Position numbers and translations under genes: made by a program. DNA of 64,000 nt from Diphasiastrum complanatum (lineage: Eukaryota; Streptophyta; Lycopodiopsida; Lycopodiales; Lycopodiaceae): assembly GCA_029204225.1 (NCBI GenBank), contig CM055098.1, positions 55,523,458 to 55,587,457 on the forward strand, read 5' to 3'. A model generated the notes under the pieces. That model was not told the DNA's origin. It saw only the letters and a list, made by a program, of their open reading frames with translations, and ran no database searches. Within the stretch, counting starts at the first letter, position 1, and each line of letters opens with the position of its first letter. Positions 1 through 11,800 of the stretch are shown here, piece by piece.

Positions 1-1472
1 AGTTTTGAGAATCTATGACATAAAGGAGTGAGTGGAGTTTTTGACGCCCTCACTACCCATAGCTTCTACATTATCGCATAGACTCTGAGCATGTCTCAGT
101 GGAAAGAAACAAATATCAATCTCATATATTGTCACGCCTTTTCCTTTTGCCATCTTTTAAAACCTTAACATCGCGATCTTCATAAGCTTTCCCACTATAA
201 TCTTCAACATACATATCCAAATCTTTTGCAAGCTTGTTTTCCATGTCATCATTTACATCTAATGCAATGTCACTTGTTAGTTGTTGCATGGGCTAAATGA
301 AAATATATTTCATCCCTAACAAATTTTTGTTTCACTTGCAAGAAATCCATACAAAAATCTTAAGAAAGATCCATCAAGTGCAAATTGTTTCAGATACCAA
401 TATCTCAACGTGTGTGCTTGTACTTTTTGTGTACCAGCACTCATTGCTCTATAGTCCAATGAAAATTTAGTAGCAAATTGTAACAAGTAATTTACGTCAA
501 TCTATCAACCAAAAAAATTCCAACCATTCCTCTACTGCAACGATATTCATTTCCTTGATCTCTGGCAATAAAAACAACAAGTGGCACATAATTTGACCAA
601 GATTCATATTTGTGCAATGAGTTCCATGTTTGATTTGTTCTAACGATTTTGAAAATCACGCTATGATTGGGAATCTCAATCTTTTGATAATGAGGTGTGG
701 CTTTTTTTTTAAAGTTTCTTTTATCATCTTTAAGCTCAAGTATTTTGTCTTGCATTCAATCCTTAAGTCAAGATCAATGCAAAATTGGATTAGTCGGGAT
801 CATTGTCTTTATTTATGCCTTTCAGGGTTGACATGGTCATTCGCTTTTACGATTTTGATTTTTCTCAAGTTTCTTTTATTATCTTTAAGCTCAAGTATTT
901 TGTCTTGCACTAAACCCTTTAGTAGCTTTCAAATCAAAAGCTTTTTGTATAAGATCAATGCAAGATTGGACGAGTTGGGAGAATTGTGCATGGAAATATT
1001 GCTCTTCTATGAAGAGTTCTTAGATTAGATTAGAATACTTTCGAGTCATCCATTTTTTCTTACTTCATCACCTCTCATTTCTTTTAATATTGGTGGTCTT
1101 TCATTATTCCATAGAAAAATGGAAGCAGATCGCATCTTCAAGTTTTTCTCCATTTTATTTGGCTCTTTCCATTGTTCTTGACACTTCAAAATATGAATTT
1201 CTCCAATATATGATTATTGCACTTCACACTATGACCACCATTAAGCATGACCAAACCATCATGATAAAACTTTCTCAAATTCATGTGTTTTGCAAATGTT
1301 ACTAGAACTTCCTTAGCTCATTGGTGACAAATGCTTCCTTGGAAACATTATTCAAATGGTTAAATCAGGTTCTTTTTGAAAGAAAAAGAAAAAAGACATT
1401 ACTCTTGTTGTCACAAGTTTGGCCTATCATATGAAGCTTCATCAATAGACACTATTGATTTTGGAATCATTG
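1..1472. other. Unassigned AT-rich stretch with a decayed minus-strand ORF and a duplication
   Basis: A minus-strand ORF at 492-755 (87 codons, motifs TWNSLHKYESWSNYVP and CSRGMVGIFLVDRL) may continue after a frameshift into 300-490. I do not recognise the family. A direct duplication covers 712-800 and 867-985, sharing the phrase CTTTAAGCTCAAGTATTTTG. No LTR, primer site or known domain is visible. Confidence 0.4.
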
Positions 1473-1480
1473 CTTCCAAC

Positions 1481-2474
1481 CATAGTTGCAGCGAATCTCG
1501 ATTCGCTGGGTCTGCGATTCGCGATTCGTGTTTCTTCAAATAGAATTCTATAAGATTATATCTCCATTGCAATAAAATTCTTCGCCTCGTAATTTTTTAA
1601 AGTGCCTTGTGTATCCTTTATCTCTACCAATTTCACAATATAGCCAAGAAGGCATCCATGCAACAATGTTAGAATCATAGTTGCAGCGAATCGCGATTCG
1701 CTGGGTCTGCGATTCGCGGGTTGCGATTCACGACCCAGAATCGCAAATTATTTTTTTTATTTTTTTTATTTTTTGGAAAAATAGCTTATTGCTGAAATGT
1801 TTTTAGGGGATCGATGGTCAAACCAGCGTTTTGCCTCTCAGAAGTGCAGTAGATGAGGCACAAACAGATCTTATTTTCAGTAGCTATCTGGTTGTCATTT
1901 GCTCTGGTTTTCAGTAAATGTTAATGCTACAGTTTGGACTATCAACTGTATGGATGATGATCACTTTTGCAATTGGTTCACTGGAGATGTGAGTGCAATG
2001 TACATACAGTTGGGGGCATAAATATTGGGCCCTTCTCGGCGCGCATTTGGACCCCATTTTTATCTACAGGGGGGCGGTGGCATTTTTATCTACAATGTCT
2101 ATATAGCAAGAAGCTCTAGGGGGCTCGGGGGACAATAGCCCCCCGGTAAACGGGGGGTTCGGGGGGCGGTAGCCCCCTGGTGGGGGGTTTGGGGGGCAAC
2201 GCCCCCCAACGGCCCCGACGGTAAGGCCTCTTCATGATTTGGCCTTCCAACTCCCCGAGTGAAAACACACTTTTTGGTGTTTCGCACCCGAAACAGTCGG
2301 CAAACTACACAATCATAATCCTTTCGATCAGAGCTTTCATCTGATACCCATATTGCCTAAAAAAATTTCAAAAAAAAAAAAAAAAAATCGATTCTACACG
2401 ATTCTGGGAAAATCCCGAATCGCGAATCGGAATCGCGATTCTGATCGCGATTCGGGAATTGCGCTGCAACTATG
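1481..2474. mobile_element. Non-autonomous hAT-like DNA element, copy A
   Basis: Terminal inverted repeats are CATAGTTGCAGCG at 1481 and its complement ending at 2474. They are flanked by an exact 8-bp duplication CTTCCAAC (1473-1480 and 2475-2482). An 8-bp target duplication and short TIRs starting CA fit the hAT superfamily. Subterminal zones are packed with CGAATCGC/GCGATTCG palindromic units. A second 5' terminus copy starts at 1677, so the left end is duplicated or nested. The core (about 1800-2390) matches copy B at 37571 in inverted orientation and carries G/C-run repeats at 2110-2215. No transposase is encoded. Confidence 0.85.
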
Positions 2475-2547
2475 CTTCCAACAATTCCATCCTCAACCTT
2501 GGGAGAAAAGAGAGTCCTTTAACTAGCTCACCACTTATCCGAGGACT

Positions 2548-2823
2548 TTTATTATTTAGTTGACAATCTAAGAGTTTGTGGGCATAATTCTGTGTCTTGG
2601 GTAATATGCTTAACATCAGATTACACGCAATCAGATACTTCAAGTTCACCAGGTAAAGAATTACTCATGCAATACAGCTTCAAGAAGGCATAGCAAGATT
2701 GAAGTGCCAACTTTTAACATTGATAAAATTCATTATAAAAAATTCTGAGTAAAAAAAAATCTTCACGGAGTGGCTTTTGGAATGTTTGTGCATGCCTAAG
2801 CTCAACAACATTTATCAGAGCAC
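2548..2823 (-). other. Candidate CCDA 3' UTR with AATAAA signal
   Basis: About 275 nt downstream of the stop, an AATAAA hexamer lies on the minus strand at 2548-2553. No cDNA is available, so the transcript end is a guess. The hAT-like element at 1481-2474 begins just past it. Confidence 0.35.
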
Positions 2824-2899
2824 TCATATTGTCATTGAGGATGCAGGAAACACCCGATCCAGAAATGTATAGAGGCCCCCTCCTAGTAATAAAGCTCCA
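2824..2899 (-). CDS. CCDA: CCDA exon 9 (last helix and stop)
   Basis: 76 nt after acceptor TCCTTGCAG, encoding residues 295-319 ([20 protein letters not shown]...) and ending in TGA. The [15 protein letters not shown] motif closes the family domain, so the C-terminus is complete. Confidence 0.94.
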
Positions 2900-5800
2900 C
2901 TGCAAGGACATTTGTGAAAAAAGGCAGCTTCAAACCCAGAATAAAAAGAAAAGTTTATTACAGATACTCTTTTAGGATAATGCTCTAAAATCATGTGTTG
3001 CAAAGCAAAAAAACATGTCAATAGTTAACAGGTCGTAACTCTCACCTGGTAGGATTGATCCAGGAAGAATACTTTCGAAGAGATAAAAGGCTCTGCAACA
3101 TCCCAATGAACGAAATTGAGTTGGACAAGAAATCAGCTGATTCAGTGTCAATGGTTGTCTTAACAAAAGGTGCTTCTTACAACTAAATCTAGTTCTGCTT
3201 CCACTTTGCAGAAGCATGCTTGTGACAGTAGAATGTTTGTGTTATTTGAAAAGATAAAATTCATAATGGATAGCTACAGAACCTCAATCCTTGCCAAGGT
3301 ACAAAACTCTAAGCCTTACGTGTGAGATTAGTCAGTTCTACCAAAACTTTCCCACCTGGTCAATCAGACTAAACAACACGATCAATGATTTTGAATGCTT
3401 TATAGGCGATAGAGAGTGAATACAACAAAAACTGGCTCAGAATCCTTCTGAATAACTCCGAGCAAGAAGGTGACCATGCCAGAGGTTGCAAAGCTTAGGA
3501 TTTCCATGAGTTCCATTGAACTAGAATTCAATAAATACTGGCATGCAGTCTCATCTGTAGGAGTTAGTGCTAGTCTTCCTAGGAATCCACCTGATAAATG
3601 TGTGTTATTTCATAAAGAGGGCACCAATTCATTTTTCATGCAGAAAAATTACAAGTACATAACACTAACCACAGATACTTTTCATCTCACAATAAAGGAT
3701 CTTGTTGGCAGCCTCAATTAGCACTAAAATGGAGACACCAGACCCTGTTCACAACTCTAGAGATTCAGTCCAGATATTGCTTTCAAATTTGATTCTACAG
3801 CTGTGACTTTGAATGAGTAATCCCTGTTCATAAGACGAGAAAATCTCTTTGATTGTGACCCCTTCTGATGTTTGTGAACCTTGGCATTTCTAACAGCAAA
3901 AGGTAAACGCTTACATGTAAAGCATTTCTTGACCGTTGGTGACATAACATAACAAAAAATGCTACTCATTTGCTATGTGAAATTGCATATATGAGAAAAG
4001 AAAGAGGCAATTAATTCCAAAAGTAAACATAATAATGCACACTAGAAAGCTAGATACCTGTAAGGCACCAGCAAAAGATGCTGCAAGCAAAAGTGGAGAA
4101 ACATATCCTGTCGTATATGCCAAGAGCAAAGCCCCTCCCACCACAGGGTCCTGTGAAGATGGTGCGGAGTATCATTATTAGCAAAAAGTGTACTTTCAAG
4201 GTACAGTACATCGAATTCATATATGATTAAGTTTTACTTGCTAAAAAGATATCCTCAAGAGTTTCCTACTCATCTCATCAAACAACCATCTCAAATTGGT
4301 CTAGTTTCCTAGCTAAACAGGAAAGCAACACTTGATTGGATTGATTTTAAGCCCCCCAGAAAAATGAGTGTTTGTTCAGAGAATCAAATGCTAAGATCTA
4401 TGTAGAAGTATTGTACACGAATAAAAGCATAAATACCCATTTCTAAGATCATTTCTTAGGAACAGGTACGGTTTTGTTCATTAGCAATGTTCCTAAGCAA
4501 CAGTTTTTAAGAATGGGTTGCAAATAGAACTTTTGGCATACATTCCAGATAGAGCAAAATGTTCCTGAAAATTGGATGTGGCAAAATGCTTATAGCTATG
4601 TTTGAAACCCGTTTTTGCAACCCATGTTTGAAGTTTGTTTTTTGCTCAATTTGCTGCACAGAGTGTTCGTAACAGCGACTAGATCCGTCCCACATAAGCC
4701 TGATTGGTGCAGGCTGCAGCGATGATCCTCTTCCTATTGAAAGTGGAGAAAGGGCAGTGCATAGACCACCTGTGTAAATACATAAATGCTTCTTGGTTTC
4801 CAAGGGGAGGCTCGAACCTAAGACCAAAGAAACTTTGGATGTCAAGCTAACCAACTAAGCCAACCCCGTTGGTTGTAAATACATAAATGAGGGAAGAAAG
4901 TTTAAAAAGAAATGTAACTAAGGAGCGATTCCTAGCAGAGCCACTAGATCTGTCTCACATAAGCCTGATTCGTGCAGGCTACAGCGACGATCCTCTAAGG
5001 GCGGTGGATAAAGTATCTGCATAGATAAATACCCGAGGGAAGAAAGTTTTAAAGAAAAAACAAAAACCTAAGAAACCGTTCCTTAGTACTCCACGAACGG
5101 TACAGAACCGTTCCCTGGGAACTATGAATCCAAGACACCAATCAAAGACCTCAGACGTGTCAATTAGCACATAAATCCAGGGGTCAAATAGTGATATTTA
5201 CCAGCAAATAATGCTCTAATTTACTATAGAAAATTATTGTGAAGCTGTGACAGTATAACTTCAATATGAAAGCAGCAATGATTATCAAGATTTGCTGTCA
5301 TGGTTCATTTGGGACCATATTTATAACCCGCTTTAGAGCTGGTTACTATTTTCTTCATTTAAGGTCAGCTTCTTGTGATTTGAGCTCCTTTCTGATCCAT
5401 TAGTTTAACATGAACCTCAAAAAGCAAAAAAAGTTCAACTGGAGGTTACAGCAATTCCCATATATAACAGGCCTTGATTTTCCATATTGAGGAGGTAGGG
5501 AGGCATGAAAAATGAAAGATAATTGCTAGGAAATACGAACAAGGGAAAATCAGTCACAGGAACATTTCTGGGGGTGTGTGAAGAACAGAGGAACCGGGTG
5601 AAACCCATGTCATCATGATTTTTGTAGAAACTAAAATTGGAAACTATCAGGCGTACTTTCATCTCCAATCCAAAGTTCCATAACATTGTTCTGTCAGAAA
5701 CAAATTTTTTTGAAAAAATCAAACCGGAACACCCTTTCTTTCTTATTGAAAAAAATGTTTCATACCAAAAGGAAAGAAATGGGTCTCTGCTCCAATCAAT

Positions 5801-8800
5801 AGCTACCCTAAACCCCACACAAAGCATCTGGATTCTGCATATCCAGAGAAGCCTCATTTGTTCCTATATTAAACAAACTATTTTTTGAGGTTCCTCAATG
5901 CAAGATTTGCCACCAAACTTTCAAACTGCCTTCAAGTGACCATATAATCATTGCAGATATGAAAACGTACTTAGTGCAATACAGTTTTTAACTGGGGTGC
6001 AACAAAAGCCAAACTAGCACAAGTAATTCCCAAAGCCATGAATAAGTTTAGAGCTATCACATGGACAAGTCAAGGTATAATTGGCTACCTTCTGATTAAA
6101 TAAAAGCTGCAGATCCACCCTTCATAAAGATTTATCACGCAATGGTGTCCCATGGCAAGGGGAACATGTTCCCACCATCAAGAAATGCCAGGGAACATTC
6201 CCCAGAAACGTTCAGGCAACAAGGACATTATTGAAAAATTCTCACAGAGCATGCCAAACTCCTAAATTGAGCAGGTTGATCTTCTGTGATGAAGGATATT
6301 TTGTGGGGGGAAGCTTGCTTGTGTGTTAACTCATGCATGAAGAGAGAGAAGTTTAGGGCATGTGGAGAAAGTTATGTGATGAAATTCTATGAAAGTGAGT
6401 GCAGAATTCTGTTGTGTTGTGGCATAATCGATAGCAAATATATAGAAGAGCCAATAAAGTTGTGTAAGAGCCAAATAGCCGAGACTCTGTGCGGGAGTCT
6501 GGAGATCCTCCCCATGTGTCATCACCATTGAAGGTAGCATATCAAGAAGCCCCAGCAGGCACACTCTTTTAGAAGAAAACACATTAACACAAGAGAGAAA
6601 GCACAGAAGACATGGCTTTAACACGTGTTGAGAGGGGTGCCACACAATTATGACACAAGCATAAATGCACACAAATGCTCCAACCAGTCTACGTCGAGAT
6701 GTGAGCCCCTAGAAATAGTATGGACTTCCAAGGATAACTTATGGAACAAGTAGTAAGCATGCAAAATTGAACGAGCATCTCAAGCTGGTCAGTTTACTCT
6801 AGGACCTCGGGCTTGGTAATTGTAGGACTTGTCACTAGGGCCCCATATGATAAATGTCACGGTTAATGACTTTCGACCATGATGTGACATTTATTCACAG
6901 TAATAACAGGACACCAACCCAGACATAAAAGTATAATCATTCTTCCAACAGATGTCAAGTGGAACTATAGCATAATTTTTTATTCACATTGGGCATTCCT
7001 TCTTTCATTCATGTGTAATCTACTTGGTTTGTCACATATTTCGAAATTTGGGGATTCTTCCATTATGAGTATCTTTATTCACCTCCTCATCATTTTAATT
7101 ATCCTTTAGGGTGTAGCGAGCTAATAGACATCCTCATGAGGCAGGAGACACGTAAAACGAAGTGGATTTAATACATGTGGATGAACTGATACAGGTTTGA
7201 GAGTATGGAGATGGTGGTGCTTAATTGTAAACACATTCTATATTGCACTGTTGATGAGGGTACACAAATCCTTGGATTCAGCAGCAAGACCAGTTTTTAC
7301 TGTTTGTACATCTGAAGCTTGACAAAGAGAGTAGAGAGGGCTAGCAAGGCCCCATACGGTAAAATTACATTTGCAAGCATAAGAACATTGCAGTTTTACC
7401 ATAGCCAACCCAGGAAAGGTGTAAAGTTGCAATCAGTATATCTTACTGTGACTGGTCACTCACTTGAAGAGCATGTAATTCAAACCTAATTTTTGACAGA
7501 TTGATTTCTCATTTACCAGACCAGCTAGAATTAGTAAATCAAGATATGCAAGGACATGATGAAGTTCTAGAAGAATAAGACCAGTTACAACACCAAACGG
7601 AATAGTATGTCACCAACTTGTGAAGCAGCAACATAACCAAGGATGGAAGCCAAAACTGGAGTACTGCAGGGTGATGCTGCCAAAGCAAATGTTAAGCCTG
7701 CCAAGTATGCCTGTACACCTGGACCCCCCCCCCCCCATGTGCATTTGCATGAGCACTCTATCTCTCATCTCGTGCAATTAAAGAAGACTTCTATTTCTTG
7801 TTCAATCATGCTTGTCTAAGCACAAAGAATTCCGATTACACCACATTCTAAGTATATGAATAGTAGAATATGACCAAGAAGGCGTTCTCTTACTTGATGG
7901 AAGACTTGCAGCTGCTCTTCTTGCATCAAAGTTTCCAAAGAAGGATGGCAGCTGCAAATCAACAATCTTCAAACCACGAGCAAGTGTTAGATACAGTAGG
8001 TAATGTCTTCAAAATCTATTGTTGGCAAAAATTTCAGAAACCTTGAACTTAAGCAACTGTTCCAGTTATGGACTCGGCTCATTACATTCGCCGTGTCCAT
8101 TTACATTTACTTTACTTTATGCATAAGCAGGCCTTGGGCCCTTTTAGTGACACTTAGACTATATGGTTGGCCTTTGGCCTTATTATTCATTATTAGGCCA
8201 TTTGAACATATTACTGGAGAGTGGGGGCCTTCTTGGAGGGCGCACTATTTTCCCTCCCAGTTGGGCCCTAGCCACCGGAAGCTTCCTTTTAGGGCTTCCT
8301 CTTGGCTATAAGTAGGGAAACTGTGTCATTTGTTATTCAGCTGATGATATTGATCTCTCTCTTTAGTCTCCTTAATCTCTCTCTTTCATGCTTTCTAGGC
8401 TTAAGTCTTGCTTATGTGCTGCTTTCATAGCTTAAGTCTTGCTTATGTGATGCTTTCATAGCTTAGCTCTAGATCAGCTGTGGCTCTATTCGTAACTTGG
8501 TATCAGCGCACTTTCCTGGTTGCTGAATTTCATATCTGATTTTTTGATTGGGTGCCCATTTTCCTTGCTGATTTTTCTCTCTTTGCTGAGGGCTTTCGTC
8601 TCTTTGCTTCAGCAACATTCAGCACAGTTTGGAGGAGGACCAGCTCCTATCAAAGCATTTTCCTTGGCAGAGCTTTAGCAGATAGTTAGCGGAAGTACTT
8701 CCGCTAAATTTGGCGGCCGGAAAAAAAAAAAAATTTGGGCAGATTATTTCCGGCGCCCAAGTTCCAACCCTCTATCACCCATTTCCAGCTTGTTTGCAGG

Positions 8801-11800
8801 CTCTCCAGTGCCCAATTCCCTCATGTCTTTCGTCCGTTCCTCCTTCCATTTTCAGCCCTCTGTTCACTTTTGTTTGCAGGCTGTCCAGCCGCTTCATACT
8901 TGTCCCTTTCGTCCGTTTTTGTCTCCGTTTGCAGCCATTTTTCACACCTTGTTTGCAGGCTGTCCATCGCCCATCCTCAACCAAATTTCACGAAACTCTG
9001 ACTCCGTTTGATACTCCAATTTGTCACTTGCCTCCTGGTTGTCCAGCGCATTTTTACAGCCTTCATTTTCACTTTTTTTCATTTGCTGATTGTTGTCCTT
9101 TCTTAGTTGTGATAATAGTGGTTTTAATAGACTAATTTGGGGTGACGACAAGAGTCCGCTCTCTCAAGTTTTCGTCTATTCCTTCCACTATCATTATGGC
9201 ACATTCACCTACCCCGAGTTAGACTACTCAAGAAACCTTATCCGATCAGTTTCGTCGCATGGATGAGACCTTTTCTGGCCTTGTTCTTCGCTTCGATACC
9301 GTTATGACCGGCTTTGCAACTATGCAGTCACAGATTGATTCTTTATAGCCTCATGGTCCTGGTAAAGCTCCTGTTTTTCCTTCATTTGGGACTCCCCCTC
9401 CACTTGGATTTCCATCTTCCTCTGCTAGTCAGCCTGATGGTGGACCGTTCATTCCACCTAACCCATCTCCTGGTTTCTTTTCACATCCCCCACTTCCTGA
9501 GCCACACTTTGCTCGAGACTTTCGTGATAGGGTACAGCTTGCTACTTATTCTGGTTCCTCTGACGGGAACTTATTAGAGAATTGGTTTGCTAAGCTTGAC
9601 ACATATTTTCAGATCTACCCTAAGACTGATCCTCAGACCAGGAATGCCATATATCCATAGCATCGGCATGGACTGCAGCAAACCTATATGTAGAAACACC
9701 AAGAGACGGAAGGATGTCCGTGTACTCATCTAGAAAGATCCCAGCATATAAATACCCTAGATAAGTAATAGTGACCATCTGGCAAATATCCTCGGATGAA
9801 AAATGTGTAACAGTAAGGGCCAAAGGCACATGAATCATGTCAGGAACCGTAGAAATATCATGAGGCAGATCACAAACCTCAAGAAGAGATCCATGGAGTA
9901 AAGCGAAAAAAGATACAACCTGATCACCAATAGCGAGGGAACCATCAAACGTGGACCCATGAAGAACCCCATAGAAATCAACAGGAACATCGGCCATAAC
10001 AGACTCAAGAGATGGAGATATAGAGACCAATGGAGAAGATACTGCACCAACCACCAAACCAGGAGGGCAATCTGAAGTATGCGCAAAAGCAATAGTAGAA
10101 ATACCACCAAGGTATACGGTCTCAATATCAATGAAACCAGGAATGACCACTGAATACGATATCTGTGAAGGTCTCCGATGCTGAGTTGCCACTTTGTTCT
10201 GGTGTTCCGAGACCATCAGGGTACCTTGAGAGAATTCCTTCTCCTCTCTTAGATAGTTTTTGGGGATGTTGCCGCCATATACTTCAGTGTTGCTCATATG
10301 TGCTTTGATACTCATTCCTAGCTACACGTGGATATTGCTCCGATGCTTGCTACTGATGTTGCGGAACCTGTTCCTCGTTCCAGTGCATTTCTTCTATTCC
10401 TCACTTGTGCGCCTGGTGTGTACTTTGGGATTACACTTGCGGCCAGTTCCGATGGGTCATCCGATTCTCCATCCGTTTTTGGTGTATCCTATGATGGATT
10501 GGTATGTCCATATGAGGCCTTTCTGGATGAGTTTTTTGGCTACAGTTTGTCAGTCGGGGCCTCTACTATTTCTAGATTTGTTGCTACTATTTTCATGCAT
10601 CATGTCTTTTTAGATGATGCATTGATTTCTTGGACCTTCTGGAGCTTTTGGCATGCTGCTCTTCTCGTGATATGGGCCTTGAGGGTACCGTATGCCATTG
10701 GTACTTCTCATTCATGGGCCTTATGGATACCTTGGGCTTTTGACCATGTTGGTGCATATTTCTCCATTTTAAGCTATCCTTTGTCAGGATGATCTCCTTG
10801 GTGCTAGTCTTCCGATGCTGCTATCTTTTCTTGGGGCACCTTGCACATATGGTTGATGGTTACGTGTATCATGCGGCTATTCGCGATGAGTGTCCATCTC
10901 TTTTCCAATTTCCTTATTGGCTTCCTGGTGCTGATGCAGTTCTACCTTCTCGGGCTTTTTGGATACCTTGGTGCTCGAGAGCTATTACCCGGGCCAATTC
11001 TCATTTACAGCATGTTCAGCAGCGTTATCAGACCTCAGTTGATCGTCACCGCCGCCATGTTGAGTTTCAGCTTGGAGATATGGTTTATCTACGCCTACGG
11101 TTTGCACGTCATCATTTTGTCCAGGGCCATGCTTCTACTGAGAAGCTTGCACCACGTTATCATGGGCCTTATCGCATTTTGGAGGTTCTTAGTCTAGTTA
11201 CATATCGCTTACAGCTTCCTGCTTCCACATGCGCCTGTGATGTATTCCATGTCAGTTTATTACGTGCTGCTATTGAGGATGACACTCCTTGTGATGCTGA
11301 GTTTCCTACTGCTCCAGAGTTATTTCCATTTTTACCTGCTGCTATATTACAGGTTCGTCTATATCATAGTCGACGCCGCCGGCAGATTCAGTTTCTGGTC
11401 CAGTGGGATGGCCGTCCTATTGAGGAGGCCACATGGGAGCCTATTGATGTCTTTTATCATACACCATCACTTGCGGACCAGGCTCGTGCTCTTGCTGCAC
11501 TTGTTGATTCCTCTACATCAGATGTTGTTCTAGCTGTTGATGCACCAGGGCTTGCTGCTACTTGATCCAGTTTCTTTTCGGCAGTTGGCTCTTTTTCTTT
11601 TGTGCCAGGGAGAGTTATGGACTCGGCTCATTACATTCGCCGTGTCCATTTACATTTACTTTACTTTATGCATAAGCAGGCCTTGGGCCCTTTTTATTCA
11701 TTAGTGACACTTAGACTATATGGTTGGCCTTTGGCCTTATTATTCATTATTAGGCCATTTGGACATATTACTGGAGAGTGGGAGCCTTCTTGGAGGGCGC

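Noticed and set aside
2099-2287. Pro/Gly-rich ORF as a host gene
   Set aside because: It lies wholly inside hAT-like copy A and is made by alternating G and C runs.
4789-4873. Functional tRNA gene
   Set aside because: A and B boxes are present, but the anticodon arm does not form a 7-nt loop and the acceptor stem does not pair. The flanking 16-bp target duplication marks a retroposed copy.
5435-5888. Overlapping ORFs of 140 and 83 codons as genes
   Set aside because: They overlap on opposite strands inside CCDA intron 6 and show no domain, start context or splice support.
8710-9135. Three overlapping plus-strand ORFs as genes
   Set aside because: All three frames are open across a pyrimidine-rich tandem repeat in the leader of an LTR element.
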